Shown: positions 26,487 through 35,730 of the stretch, piece by piece
How the letters are laid out: the number at the start of each line of letters is the position of its first letter
Numbering within the stretch: the stretch's first letter is position 1
Assembly (NCBI RefSeq): GCF_030406905.1
Contig: NZ_CP129137.1
Coordinates: 6,231,501 to 6,295,500, forward strand
Source of the DNA: Streptomyces sp. HUAS CB01
GTDB taxonomy: Bacteria > Actinomycetota > Actinomycetes > Streptomycetales > Streptomycetaceae
Reading direction: 5' to 3'
Length of the DNA: 64,000 nt
The notes under the pieces: model-generated
Databases searched by the model: none
Told to the model about the DNA's origin: nothing
What the model saw: the letters and a program-made list of their open reading frames with translations, nothing else
Translations under genes and position numbers: made by a program

Positions 26487-27794
26487 ATGAAGCAACGCGT
26501 ACGGTTCCCCCGGGCCGCCGTCACCGGCGGTGTGACGCTGGCCATGGTGCTCTCACTGTCCGCGTGCGGCGGCGGCTCCGACGACGCGGCAGGCCGGGCC
26601 GACGAGATCCACGTCCTCGTCTACGGCGACGCGACCAACAAGGTCGAGAAGCAACTGGTCGAGACCTTCAACAAGACCTCGAAGGTGAAGGCGGTCCTCG
26701 ACACCATCCCCGGCGCGGACTACCAGGCCAAGCTGCAGACGATCATCAACAGCAAGCAGGCCCCCGACGTCTTCTTCAACTGGGGCGGCGGCAGCATCAA
26801 GCCGTTCGTCGACGCCGGACTGCTGATGCCGCTGGACGACTTCATCGCCAAGGACCCCGGGCTCGAGTCCAACTTCCTCCCCTCGGTGTTCAACACCGCC
26901 GAGGTCGACGGCAAGGCGTACGGCGTGCCGATGCGCGGCACCCAGCCCGTGATGCTCTTCCACAACAAGAAGGTCCTGCGGGAGGCGGGCGTCTCCGCGC
27001 CCACGACCTGGGACGAGCTCCTCGCGGCCGTGAAGACCCTCAAGGCCAAGGGCGTCACCCCGATCGCCCTCGGCGGCGGCGACAAGTGGCCCACCCAGAT
27101 GTGGTTCCAGTACGTCTACGACCGCGTCGCCGGACCCGAGCTGTTCCGCAAGGCCCTCTCCGGCGACAAGAGCGCCTGGGAGAGCGCCGACAGCAAGAAG
27201 GCGCTGGGCATGATCAAGGAGCTGGTCGACGCCGGCGCCTTCGGCACCAACTACGACTCGGTGAAGTTCACCGACGGCGGTTCGCCGGCGCTGCTGGCCA
27301 CCGGAAAGGCCGCGTTCGAGCTGATGGGCTCGTGGGAGTACGCGACCCAGCAGGACGCCCACCCCGACTTCGCCGCGAGCGACCTGGGCTACGGCACGTT
27401 CCCGACCGTCGCGGGCGGCAAGGGCGACCCGGCCAACCTCGCCGGGAACACCAACAACTTCTACTCCGTGCTGAAGCGGACCAAGCACCCCGAGGCGGTC
27501 GCCGAGTTCCTGAAGCTCCAGTACTCGGACGAGTTCGTGAAGGCGCAGCTCGGCGTCGGCAACCTGCCCACCACCACGAACACCCCGGACTTCCTCGACA
27601 CCTCCGCCAACCCGGCGTACTCGAAGTACCAGTACGACCTGGTCGCCAAGGCACCCGCCTTCCAGCTCTCCTGGGACCAGGCCTACCCGCCGGCCGCGAC
27701 CACCACGATCCACACGGCCGTCCAGCAGTTCTTCAACGGCCAGATCGACGCGGACGGCTTCATCGCGTCGATGCAGTCCCTGCCCGCGGCATGA
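26487..27794 (+). CDS. bxlE: Sugar ABC transporter substrate-binding lipoprotein
   Basis: A 435-aa exported protein. The N-terminal lipoprotein signal ends in LSLSACGGG, with the lipid-modified Cys near residue 29. The body is a family 1 extracellular solute-binding protein (YGDATNKVEKQLVETFN, APDVFFNWGGG, GVPMRGTQPVMLFHNKKVL, WDELLAAVKTLKAKGV). It should capture xylobiose or other xylo-oligosaccharides for the two permeases that follow. No ATPase gene is present; in streptomycetes a shared MsiK-type ATPase encoded elsewhere energises such importers. Confidence 0.93.
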   Translation: MKQRVRFPRAAVTGGVTLAMVLSLSACGGGSDDAAGRADEIHVLVYGDATNKVEKQLVETFNKTSKVKAVLDTIPGADYQAKLQTIINSKQAPDVFFNWGGGSIKPFVDAGLLMPLDDFIAKDPGLESNFLPSVFNTAEVDGKAYGVPMRGTQPVMLFHNKKVLREAGVSAPTTWDELLAAVKTLKAKGVTPIALGGGDKWPTQMWFQYVYDRVAGPELFRKALSGDKSAWESADSKKALGMIKELVDAGAFGTNYDSVKFTDGGSPALLATGKAAFELMGSWEYATQQDAHPDFAASDLGYGTFPTVAGGKGDPANLAGNTNNFYSVLKRTKHPEAVAEFLKLQYSDEFVKAQLGVGNLPTTTNTPDFLDTSANPAYSKYQYDLVAKAPAFQLSWDQAYPPAATTTIHTAVQQFFNGQIDADGFIASMQSLPAA

Positions 27795-27825
27795 CCTCCA
27801 CCCCACTCACCGGAACACCTGACCC

Positions 27826-28773
27826 ATGACCACTGCCACAGCGCCCGCCGTGGACAGCGAGCAGACCGAGCGGACCGCGCCGCCCCGCGGCAGGTCCGCC
27901 TCGGAAGTGGGCCGTCCGGGCTTCGCCTGGGCGGCACCCGCCGCCGTCTTCTTCGGACTCTTCGCGATCGTCCCGCTCGCCCTGGTCGTCGTGCTGTCCT
28001 TCGCCGGCTGGGACGGCCTCGGCCCGCCGAGGTTCGTCGGCCTCGACAACTGGAAGAAGCTCCTCGACGACCCCGTGATGCTGGAGAGCCTCTGGCTGAG
28101 CGTGCTGCTCACCGGACTCGGCGTGCTCGTCCAGACCCCGATCGCCCTTCTGCTCGGCGTCTGGGCGGCGGGCCACCAGCGCAACCGGGCCGTGCTGTCC
28201 GCCGTCTACTTCGTCCCGCTGCTGCTCTCGGTCACCGCCGTGTCGGTGCTCTGGAGGGCCGTGCTCGACCCCAACTTCGGTGTGCCGTCGCAGGCGAGGT
28301 GGCTGTTCGGCGACGGCAACCTGCTCGGCACGCAGGCCGGCGCCATCGGGGTGCTGGCGTTCGTCGGCGCCTGGCAGTTCACGCCGCTGCACACGCTCAT
28401 CTACCAGGGGGCCGCCCGCGCGATACCCAAGGTCCTCTACCAGGCCGCCGAGATCGACGGCGCCGGCCGGTACCGCCGGTTCTTCCACATCACCCTGCCG
28501 CAGCTGCGCAACAGCATCATCACCTCGACGATCCTGATGGTGGTGGGCGGACTGACGACCTTCGACACCGTGCTCATCCTCACCCAGGGCGGCCCCGGCA
28601 CGGACACCACGATCAGCGCGTACTACATGTACCAAAAGGCCTTCAAGAGCTTCGACTTCGGGGCGGGCGCCGCGGTGGCGCTGCTGCTCGTCCTCGTCGC
28701 CACCGTCATCTCCCTCGTCCTGGTCCGGCTGTCCGGATACGACAGGATGCGCAGCACCATGGAGGGCCTGTGA
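27826..28773 (+). CDS. bxlF: Sugar ABC transporter permease (MalF-like)
   Basis: A 315-aa protein with a variable cytoplasmic N-terminus (about 35 residues) and six membrane helices. The inner-membrane permease signature around EIDGAGRYRRFFHITLPQL (EAA loop) contacts the ATPase. Start ATG 27826 is 31 bp after the lipoprotein stop. Its stop overlaps the next permease start in TGATG. It forms the import channel with its partner. Confidence 0.93.
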   Translation: MTTATAPAVDSEQTERTAPPRGRSASEVGRPGFAWAAPAAVFFGLFAIVPLALVVVLSFAGWDGLGPPRFVGLDNWKKLLDDPVMLESLWLSVLLTGLGVLVQTPIALLLGVWAAGHQRNRAVLSAVYFVPLLLSVTAVSVLWRAVLDPNFGVPSQARWLFGDGNLLGTQAGAIGVLAFVGAWQFTPLHTLIYQGAARAIPKVLYQAAEIDGAGRYRRFFHITLPQLRNSIITSTILMVVGGLTTFDTVLILTQGGPGTDTTISAYYMYQKAFKSFDFGAGAAVALLLVLVATVISLVLVRLSGYDRMRSTMEGL

Positions 28774-29591
28774 TGCGGACCCGCCCGAACGTCCTCGCCG
28801 GATTCGGCTCGCTGGTCTGGCTCTTCCTGGTCGGCCTCCCGCTGTACGTGATGCTGATCGCCACGTTCCAGAGCCGGGCCGACTACGCGGCGAACGGCCC
28901 GCTCGCCTTCCCCGAGCGCTTCACCCTCGACAACTACGTCAACGACCTCAACGAGGGCTTCGGGCAGTACTTCCTCAACACGGTGATCGTCACCGTGTCG
29001 GTGGTGGGCATCGTCCTGCTCCTCGTCCCGCCGCTGTCGTACGCGATCGTCAGGAGCCGGGGCCGGACCACCACCGCCGTCTTCCGGCTGTTCCTGCTCG
29101 GCCTCGCGATCCCCTCGCAGGCCGTCATCGTCCCCATGTTCTACGTCATCAGCCAGGCCGGGCTCTACGACAACCTCATCGGCGTCATCCTGCCGACCGC
29201 GGCCTTCGCGATGCCGGTGTGCGCGCTGATCCTCACCGGTGTCATGCGTGACATCACACCGGATCTGTACGAGGCGATGGCCATGGACGGCGCCTCGTCC
29301 CGGCGCATCTTCCTCCAGCTGGTGGTCCCGCTCTCCCGGAGCGGACTGTCGACGGTCGTCGTCTTCTCGGCGCTCCAGGCATGGAACGGCTTCCTCTTCC
29401 CGCTCGTCCTGACCCAGTCCGCGGAGACCAAGGTCATCACCATGGGGCTCTACGACTTCCAGACCGAGCACGGGGTCGACATCCCCGGACTGCTCGCCGC
29501 CGTGGTCCTCTCCATGCTGCCCATCCTGCTCGTCTACCTGTTCGCCCGTCGTGCCCTGGTCCAGGGGCTGATGGGAGTCGGAGGAAAGTGA
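28773..29591 (+). CDS. bxlG: Sugar ABC transporter permease (MalG-like)
   Basis: A 272-aa protein from ATG 28773 in the TGATG overlap with the upstream permease. Six membrane helices and the EAA loop YEAMAMDGASSRRIFLQLVV identify the second permease of a carbohydrate importer. Its stop overlaps the GTG of the glycosidase gene (GTGA), giving a tightly coupled transport-and-hydrolysis operon. The longer upstream frame is shadow of the first permease. Confidence 0.93.
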   Translation: MRTRPNVLAGFGSLVWLFLVGLPLYVMLIATFQSRADYAANGPLAFPERFTLDNYVNDLNEGFGQYFLNTVIVTVSVVGIVLLLVPPLSYAIVRSRGRTTTAVFRLFLLGLAIPSQAVIVPMFYVISQAGLYDNLIGVILPTAAFAMPVCALILTGVMRDITPDLYEAMAMDGASSRRIFLQLVVPLSRSGLSTVVVFSALQAWNGFLFPLVLTQSAETKVITMGLYDFQTEHGVDIPGLLAAVVLSMLPILLVYLFARRALVQGLMGVGGK

Positions 29592-32155
29592 CCGCCAACA
29601 CCGACCACGCCCACGTCCGGACCGGCCACGGGACCCCGCGCTGGCGGGACACCTCCCTGGACGCCGGGACCCGCGCCGACGCCCTCATCGCGGAGATGAC
29701 CCTGCGGGAGAAGATCGCGCAGCTCTTCGGCGTCTGGGTCGGCGCGTCCGACGAGGGCGGCGAAGTCGCCCCCCACCAGCACGACATGGAAGAGGCGGTG
29801 GACCTGGAGGAACTGCTGCCGTACGGCCTCGGCCAGCTCACGCGGCCCTTCGGCACCGCCCCGGTCGACCCGGCGCTCGGGGCCCTCTCGCTGATGCGGA
29901 CACAGCGGACGATCGCGGCGGCGAATCGTTTCGGCATTCCGGCCCTCGCCCACGAGGAATGCCTGGCGGGCTTCGCCGCCTGGGGCGCCACCGCCTACCC
30001 CGTACCCCTGTCGTGGGGTGCCACCTTCGACCCCGCGCTGATCCGGGAGATGGCCGCCGCCATCGGCCGCGACATGCGCGCGGTCGGCGTCCACCAGGGC
30101 CTCGCGCCGGTCCTCGACGTCGTGCGCGACGCGCGGTGGGGCCGGGTGGAGGAGACCATCGGCGAGGACCCGTATCTCGTCGGCACCGTCGCCACCGCCT
30201 ACGTCCGGGGCCTGGAGTCCGCCGGCATCGTCGCGACCCTGAAGCACTTCGCCGGCTACTCCGCCTCCCGCGCCGGCCGGAACCTCGCCCCGGTCGGCAT
30301 GGGGGCGCGCGAGCGCGCCGACGTCATCCTGCCGCCCTTCGAGATGGCCGTGCGCGAGAGCGGTGTCCGCTCCGTCATGCACGCCTACACCGACACCGAC
30401 GGCATCCCCTCGGCAGCCGACGAACGGCTGCTGACCGACCTGCTCAGGGACACCTGGGGGTTCACCGGCACCGTCGTCGCCGACTACTTCGGCATCGCCT
30501 TCCTCAAGACGCTGCACGGGGTGGCCGGCACGTACGGCGAGGCGGCGGGCGCGGCCCTCGCGGCGGGCGTGGACGTGGAACTGCCGACCGTCAAGACGTT
30601 CGGCGCGCCGCTGCTGGAGGCCGTCACCGCCGGGAAGGTACCCGAGGCCCTGGTGGACCGCGCGGTGCGGCGGGTCCTGGTCCAGAAGGCCGAACTCGGC
30701 CTGCTCGACCCCGACTGGAGCCCGCGGCCGCCCGCGCTGGGCCCGGCGGGAGAGGACGACCCACCCGGGACCGGCGGCACGGCCGGCGCTCCCGGCACCC
30801 CCGTCCCCGAGTCCGGCACCCCCGTCCCGGAGTCCGGCACCCCCGTCCCGGAGTCCGGGGAGTCCGGTACGGTCCCGCGCCCGGAGTACGGCGCGCTCCC
30901 GGGACCCGGCGGCCGCGCGGAACGCGGCTCGGTGGACCTGGACCCCGAAGGCAACCGCGCCCTCGCCCGACGGGTCGCCGAACGGGCCGTCGTCCTCCTC
31001 CACAACGACGGCACGCTGCCCCTGTCCCCGGCCCACGCCCCCGGCCGGCCGGCCGGTCCGGCCAGGATCGCGCTGATCGGCCCCAACGCCGAGTCCCCGA
31101 CGGCCGTCCTGGGCTGCTACGCCTTCCCGGTCCACGTCGGCGGGCAGCATCCCGGTGTCCCGCTCGGCATCCGGCTCCCCACCCTGCGCGAGGCGTTGGC
31201 GGCCGAGTTCCCCGAGAGCGAGATCGTGGTCGCGACGGGCGCGACCGTCGACGGCACCGGCACCGACGGTTTCGAGGAGGCCGCGGCACTGGCCCGCGGC
31301 GCGGACATCGTGGTGGCCGCGCTGGGCGACCGGGCCGGGCTGTTCGGCCGCGGCACCAGCGGCGAGGGCTGCGACGCCGAGTCGCTCGCCCTGCCCGGCG
31401 TCCAGCAGCAACTCCTCGACCTGCTCCTCGGCACCGGCACGCCCGTCGTGGTGACGCTGCTCGCCGGGCGGCCCTACGCGCTCGGGCGGGCGGCGACGGG
31501 TTCCGCGGCCGTCGTCCAGTCCTTCTTCCCCGGTGAGGAGGGCACCGCGGCCATCGCCTCGGTGCTCAGCGGGCGGACGGCGCCGTCCGGACGCCTCCCG
31601 GTGAGCGTCCCGCGCCACCACGGCGCGCAGCCCTCCACCTACCTGGCCGCCCGCCTCGGGCACTCCAGCGAGGTGTCCAGCATCGACCCGACACCGGCGT
31701 TCGGCTTCGGGCACGGGCTGACGTACACCACGTTCGCGTGGGAGGCTCTCGTGGTGGACGGCCACGAGGCCGCGACGGACGGCGAGTTCAGGGCGGCGTT
31801 CACCGTCCGCAACACCGGTCCGCGCGAGGGCACCGAAGTGGTGCAGCTGTATCTGCACGACCCGGTCGCCTCGGTGGTGCAGCCCGTCCAGCGTCTGATC
31901 GGGTACGTACGGCTGGAGCTCGCACCCGGCCAGGCCGTGCGGGTCCACGCCACGGTCCCCGCGGACCTGGCCTCCTTCACCGGCCGCGACGGGCGCCGCA
32001 TCGTCGAACCGGGGGAGCTGGAGCTGCGGTTCGCCGCATCCAGCACGGCCCCCCGGCTCGTCGCCCGGGTCACGCTCACCGGGCCCGTACGCGAGGTGGA
32101 CCACCGGCGCCGACTGCACCCGGAGTTCGGAACGGAGCCCGTACGGGAGCGGTGA
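29588..32155 (+). CDS. bxlA: GH3 beta-xylosidase
   Basis: An 855-aa protein from GTG 29588 with GGAGGAAA just before it. No signal peptide is present, so it acts on imported oligosaccharides in the cytoplasm. The GH3 barrel (about residues 20-365) shows IPALAHEECLAGF, APVLDVVRDARWGRVEETIGEDPY, TLKHFAGYSAS and VVADYFGI with the probable nucleophile Asp. The second domain (about 450-690) and a fibronectin-like C-terminus (about 710-850) follow. An unusual linker between the domains has GTPVPES three times. By operon context it splits xylo-oligosaccharides to xylose. Confidence 0.92.
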   Translation: MTANTDHAHVRTGHGTPRWRDTSLDAGTRADALIAEMTLREKIAQLFGVWVGASDEGGEVAPHQHDMEEAVDLEELLPYGLGQLTRPFGTAPVDPALGALSLMRTQRTIAAANRFGIPALAHEECLAGFAAWGATAYPVPLSWGATFDPALIREMAAAIGRDMRAVGVHQGLAPVLDVVRDARWGRVEETIGEDPYLVGTVATAYVRGLESAGIVATLKHFAGYSASRAGRNLAPVGMGARERADVILPPFEMAVRESGVRSVMHAYTDTDGIPSAADERLLTDLLRDTWGFTGTVVADYFGIAFLKTLHGVAGTYGEAAGAALAAGVDVELPTVKTFGAPLLEAVTAGKVPEALVDRAVRRVLVQKAELGLLDPDWSPRPPALGPAGEDDPPGTGGTAGAPGTPVPESGTPVPESGTPVPESGESGTVPRPEYGALPGPGGRAERGSVDLDPEGNRALARRVAERAVVLLHNDGTLPLSPAHAPGRPAGPARIALIGPNAESPTAVLGCYAFPVHVGGQHPGVPLGIRLPTLREALAAEFPESEIVVATGATVDGTGTDGFEEAAALARGADIVVAALGDRAGLFGRGTSGEGCDAESLALPGVQQQLLDLLLGTGTPVVVTLLAGRPYALGRAATGSAAVVQSFFPGEEGTAAIASVLSGRTAPSGRLPVSVPRHHGAQPSTYLAARLGHSSEVSSIDPTPAFGFGHGLTYTTFAWEALVVDGHEAATDGEFRAAFTVRNTGPREGTEVVQLYLHDPVASVVQPVQRLIGYVRLELAPGQAVRVHATVPADLASFTGRDGRRIVEPGELELRFAASSTAPRLVARVTLTGPVREVDHRRRLHPEFGTEPVRER
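30794..30856 (+). repeat. Three 21-bp repeats in the GH3 linker
   Basis: Units 30794-30814, 30815-30835 and 30836-30856 are identical but for one base and encode GTPVPES in frame. They form part of a Pro/Gly-rich linker of about 60 residues. Confidence 0.9.
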
Positions 32156-32163
32156 ACCGGGCC

Positions 32164-32199
32164 GGACACGGCGGCCGTTGTGGACGGGGCGCCGTGTCC
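32164..32199 (+). terminator. Terminator of the bxl operon
   Basis: GGACACGGCG (32164-32173) pairs with CGCCGTGTCC (32190-32199) across a 16-nt loop, nine bases after the beta-xylosidase stop. Confidence 0.65.
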
Positions 32200-32386
32200 C
32201 GCACGCGGTCGGCACGGCGGGTACGAGGGCCCGTACGGCCGTGGTGAACCCGTCCGCGCACGGCGGCGGCCGTGGTGAACCCGGTACTGGAACGCCCGGC
32301 CGGGTGCGTACCCCCGCGGCCCCGGCCTCCGGCCACGGCAGCGTGATCCCTGCCGGGGCGGACCCGGCGGCACGGCGTGCGCCGGT

Positions 32387-32425
32387 CCGACGAGCCGGGT
32401 CCGGGATCCCGCCCCGGCTCGTCGG
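32387..32425 (-). terminator. Terminator of the leftward P450 gene
   Basis: CCGACGAGCCGGG (32387-32399) and CCCGGCTCGTCGG (32413-32425) form a perfect 13-bp stem with a 13-nt loop, six bases past the P450 stop. Confidence 0.75.
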
Positions 32426-32430
32426 GTCCG

Positions 32431-33765
32431 TCAACCGCGGGCGCGGCGGCGCACGACCATCGGCACCTTGGTCGGGTGCGCCATCGCCGCGGTCGCCTCC
32501 CGCGGCGCCTTGCTGCCCGGGACCGGGCTCAGCTGCCACTGGCGCAGGACGGTGGCCAGGGTGATCGTGGCCTCCAGCCAGCTGAACCGGTCACCGATGC
32601 ACTTGCGGTTGCCCGCCCCGAACGGCACGACGTGTTCGCGGGGACGCTCCGCGACGCGCTCGGGCAGCCAGCGGTCCGGGTCGAACCGGTCGGGGTCCGG
32701 GTACAGCCCGGGGTGGCGGTGCAGGGCGTAGAGGCTGATGAGCACTTCGGTCTCGGCCGGGATGTCGTAACCGCCGATCGTGACCGACTCGTTCGTGCGC
32801 CGCATCAGACTGACCACACCGTGCAGACGGATCACCTCGTCCAGAACCCTGGAGATGCCGGGCAGGCGGGGCACATCGGCGAAGGTCACGGGCCTGTCGC
32901 CGATCGCCTCGTCGATCTCGGTGAGCAACGCGGCCTCCACGTCCGGCCGTTGACTCAGGTGGTAGAGCGCCCAGGCGAGCGTGGATGCCGTGGTCTCGGT
33001 ACCGGCGAACAGCATGGTGGTCAGCTCGTCGCGGACCTCCTCGTCGGTCAGGCCTGCTCCGGTCTCGTCCCGCGCCGAGAGCAGCAGGGAGAGCAGGTCC
33101 GTGCGGCCTTCCGGGTCCGAGGCGCGGGTGGCCGCGATGACGTCGTCGATCACGGAGCGCATCCGGGCGGCGGACCGGTCGAAGGCGCGCCAGATCGGCA
33201 GCCGGTCCAGGGCCTTGGGGGCGAGGGCCCGGAGCAGCATGCTGTTCAGGATGACGGGGAGGTCCTCGCGCACCGATCTGACGGCCGGCGCGCCGATGTC
33301 GGTGCTGAAGAGGGTGGCTGCCAGCGTCTCGATCGCGTAGGTGCCCATGGCCTGGTCGACGTGGACGACCTGACCGTCACTCCACGAGTCGGAGAGCGCC
33401 TGGGCCCGCTTGCTCATGACATGGGCGTAGCCTTCCAGGCGTTCCTTGTAGAACATCGGCTGGATCAGCCGGCGGTTGCGCATGTGTCCGGGGCCGTCGG
33501 AATTGGCCAGGCCGTTGCCGACCAGTGGCCGGACACGTTCGAACAGCCGGCCTTTGCGGAAGGAGCGGGCCTTCTTGACCATGACCTCGTTGACGGCTTC
33601 GGCGCTGGTGACCGTGACCACGGGCATGGTGCCGATGTCGAGCCTCAGCACCGGACCTTCGGCATGGAGGGACCGGAGGACCCCGAGGGGGGCCCGCATC
33701 AGCCGCGGTACATGACCGAGGCCGGGTATCCGGCCCTTGGCACGAGGTATGGATTCCAGTGACAC
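32431..33765 (-). CDS. Cytochrome P450, terpene-oxidase-like
   Basis: About 444 aa from GTG 33765, eight bases after GAGAGGAC; the longer open frame upstream has no site. Features are the I-helix TMLFAGTETTASTLAW, the K-helix ExxR in DEVIRLHG, the PERF-like FDPDRWLPER and the heme loop VPFGAGNRKCIGDRFSW. The sequence style (RIPGLGHVPRLMRAPLG, FERVRPLVGNGLANSDG, RRLIQPMF) is that of streptomycete P450s that oxidise cyclic terpenes, such as pentalenene and albaflavenone oxidases. A terpene synthase lies 2 kb away with an identical ribosome-site word, so it probably oxidises that product. Confidence 0.88.
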   Translation of the reverse strand: MSLESIPRAKGRIPGLGHVPRLMRAPLGVLRSLHAEGPVLRLDIGTMPVVTVTSAEAVNEVMVKKARSFRKGRLFERVRPLVGNGLANSDGPGHMRNRRLIQPMFYKERLEGYAHVMSKRAQALSDSWSDGQVVHVDQAMGTYAIETLAATLFSTDIGAPAVRSVREDLPVILNSMLLRALAPKALDRLPIWRAFDRSAARMRSVIDDVIAATRASDPEGRTDLLSLLLSARDETGAGLTDEEVRDELTTMLFAGTETTASTLAWALYHLSQRPDVEAALLTEIDEAIGDRPVTFADVPRLPGISRVLDEVIRLHGVVSLMRRTNESVTIGGYDIPAETEVLISLYALHRHPGLYPDPDRFDPDRWLPERVAERPREHVVPFGAGNRKCIGDRFSWLEATITLATVLRQWQLSPVPGSKAPREATAAMAHPTKVPMVVRRRARG

Positions 33766-33939
33766 GGGTGCGTCCTCTCGCGAGACGGTCTCGTGCCGGG
33801 ACGCCTCCGGCCCGGCGTGGGGGGATGGTGGTGTACGCGACCGCAGGCCCGCGCCCACCGGTGAGGCATGCCGGGTTGAACTGCGGGAAGGGGGCAGAGG
33901 GGAACTGCCCTCGGACACCATCATGGTCATTTTCTCGAC

Positions 33940-33950
33940 ACATACCGACC
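33940..33950. promoter_or_regulatory. Gamma-butyrolactone-receptor-like half-site
   Basis: ACATACCGACC reads GGTCGGTATGT on the other strand, an exact fit to the half-site consensus of ArpA-type receptors, GG(T/C)CGGT(A/T)(T/C)G(T/G). The facing half is not conserved, so binding would be to an imperfect element. Confidence 0.35.
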
Positions 33951-34038
33951 GGGGAAAACATCGTTTTCCGTTGAACGATCCGGCGATCGACGGCACGATG
34001 CATCCGGCGCCCGTTCGCCGGGCGGTCCAACAGCCTCT

Positions 34039-34066
34039 CCGACAAGGACTATTGACTCCTTGTCGG
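34039..34066. promoter_or_regulatory. Large perfect palindrome upstream of CYP157-type gene
   Basis: CCGACAAGGA (34039-34048), 8-bp spacer CTATTGAC, TCCTTGTCGG (34057-34066): a perfect 10-8-10 inverted repeat. It overlaps the -35 of a possible promoter and is 150 bp before the gene, the expected position of a dimeric repressor site. Confidence 0.6.
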
Positions 34067-34218
34067 GGCCGGGACCGCCAGGGATATGCTGCCCCCAGTG
34101 CCGATCTTGCTCAGTGGAGACCGGCAGCCGAGACCGCTGCTCGCGGTCAGCAGTGACGATCATGAGCGCCCCCGGCCGGCCTTCGTGACGGGGGTCGCTC
34201 CCCATTTCCGGAGGCCCC

Positions 34219-35625
34219 GTGACCCCCCAACCCCCGATACCCGCCGACGGTCTCGTGCCGCCGCCCGGGTGCCCCGCCCACGGCATGGCCGCCGGCGGGC
34301 TCCGGCGTCTGCCGGAGATCAGCGACCCGGCCAGCACGTACGAGGAGTTGCGCCGGGAGTACGGTCCGGTGGCCCCGGTCCTCCTGCACGGGGACATCCC
34401 CGCGTGGATCGTGCTCGGGTACCGGGAGAACCTCGAGGTGATGCGCACACCCCTGCTGTTCAGCCGGGACTCGCGGCGCTGGAACGCCTTCCGCGAGGGC
34501 CGCGTCCCCGCGGACTCCCCGCTGATCCCCATGGTGGGGTGGCAGCCGCTGTGCGTCTTCGCCGACGGTGAGGAGCACGCCCGCCTGCGGGGCGCGGTCG
34601 TCGACGGGCTGGCCCAGTTCAACCGCCGCGGCATGCGCCGGTACGTCACGCACTACACCCGTCAGCTCGTGAGCGGGTTCGGGGCGGACGGCAGTGCCGA
34701 TCTCGTCCGCGACTACGCCGAGCCGCTGCCGATGCTGGTCGTCAGCCGACTGCTCGGAATGACACCGGACAAGGGTCCGCTCCTGGTCGAGCCGACGCTC
34801 GACCTGATGCGCGGCAGCGAGACGGCAGCGGCGAGCAACGCGCTCGTGACCCAGGTCCTCGAGGATCTCGTCGCGTACAAGAAGACCGCCCCGGGCAACG
34901 ACCTGGCGTCACGGCTCATCCTGCACGAGTCGCGGCTGACGGACACCGAGATCGTCGAGCACCTGCGCCTGACCCTGGTGGCCGCCCACCAGGGAACGGT
35001 CAATCTGATCGCCCACACCCTGCGGCTCATTCTGACGGACCGCCGGTTCCGAGGCAGTCTCTCCGGCGGTCGGATGACCCTTCCCGACGCGCTGGAGCAG
35101 GTCATGTGGGACAACCCCAGCATCGGCGTGGTTCCCGGCCGATGGGCGACCTCCGACACCAAGCTGGGCGGCCAGTTGATCAAGTCCGGAGACCTGCTGC
35201 TGCTGTGCATCGCCGCGGCGAACGTCGACCCGGAACAGCGGCCCGACCTGAGCGTCCCGATGCACGGCAACCGCTCGCACCTCGCGCTCAGCAGCGGTCC
35301 CCACGAGTGCCCCGGCGGGGACATCGGCCGTGCCATCGCGGACACCGGCATCGACGAACTCATGTCGCTGCTGCCGGACATGCACCTGGCCATTCCTGAG
35401 ACCGAGATCGGCATCACGGCGGATTGGCTCACCCGGCGGCCCTCCTCGCTCCCGGTCCGGTTCACCCCGCCCCGCTCGCTGGTCACCCCGCATCCGCCGT
35501 ACGGCGCCCCGATCGCCGCCCAGCCCCTGCCCGCGGCGGCCATGCCGATGGCCCGGCGCGACGAGGAGCCGGCCCCCGCGGCGGCGGTCCACCGTTCCTG
35601 GTGGCGCACCTTGCTGTCGCGCTGA
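34219..35625 (+). CDS. CYP157-type cytochrome P450 lacking the ExxR motif
   Basis: A 468-aa protein from GTG 34219 with GGAGG upstream. The heme ligand Cys is in SSGPHECPGGDIG (C364). The K-helix, where nearly all P450s carry ExxR, reads EQVMW (293-297), so the Arg is replaced by Trp. The I-helix has AAHQGTVNL instead of AGxxTT. The CYP157 family is known for exactly this loss. A Pro/Ala-rich tail (about 420-468) is extra. CYP157 genes usually sit in conservons beside CYP154; here the neighbour is a terpene synthase. It may be a structural or regulatory partner rather than a normal oxygenase. Confidence 0.88.
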   Translation: MTPQPPIPADGLVPPPGCPAHGMAAGGLRRLPEISDPASTYEELRREYGPVAPVLLHGDIPAWIVLGYRENLEVMRTPLLFSRDSRRWNAFREGRVPADSPLIPMVGWQPLCVFADGEEHARLRGAVVDGLAQFNRRGMRRYVTHYTRQLVSGFGADGSADLVRDYAEPLPMLVVSRLLGMTPDKGPLLVEPTLDLMRGSETAAASNALVTQVLEDLVAYKKTAPGNDLASRLILHESRLTDTEIVEHLRLTLVAAHQGTVNLIAHTLRLILTDRRFRGSLSGGRMTLPDALEQVMWDNPSIGVVPGRWATSDTKLGGQLIKSGDLLLLCIAAANVDPEQRPDLSVPMHGNRSHLALSSGPHECPGGDIGRAIADTGIDELMSLLPDMHLAIPETEIGITADWLTRRPSSLPVRFTPPRSLVTPHPPYGAPIAAQPLPAAAMPMARRDEEPAPAAAVHRSWWRTLLSR

Positions 35626-35666
35626 GCCCCGGGCGTCCGTGCGAGGGTCGGCGCTCCGCCGTCCCC

Positions 35667-35710
35667 CGCGGTGAGCGGGCACCGCACCAGGGCGGTGCCC
35701 GCTCACCGCG
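35667..35710. terminator. Strong bidirectional terminator
   Basis: A perfect 19-bp stem: CGCGGTGAGCGGGCACCGC (35667-35685) pairs with 35692-35710 over a 6-nt loop. It lies between the convergent CYP157-type and terpene synthase genes. Confidence 0.85.
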
Positions 35711-35730
35711 CCCGGACCCTTGGCGTTCCG

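Larger units (their letters stand above)
33766..34218. other. Divergent control region of the two P450 genes
   Basis: A 453-bp spacer without a gene. It contains an ArpA-like half-site (33940-33950), A+T-rich words TTTCTCG and GGGGAAAACATCG nearby, and a large palindrome (34039-34066) upstream of a plausible promoter TTGTCG-N17-GATATG (34060-34088) reading toward the CYP157-type gene. Confidence 0.45.
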
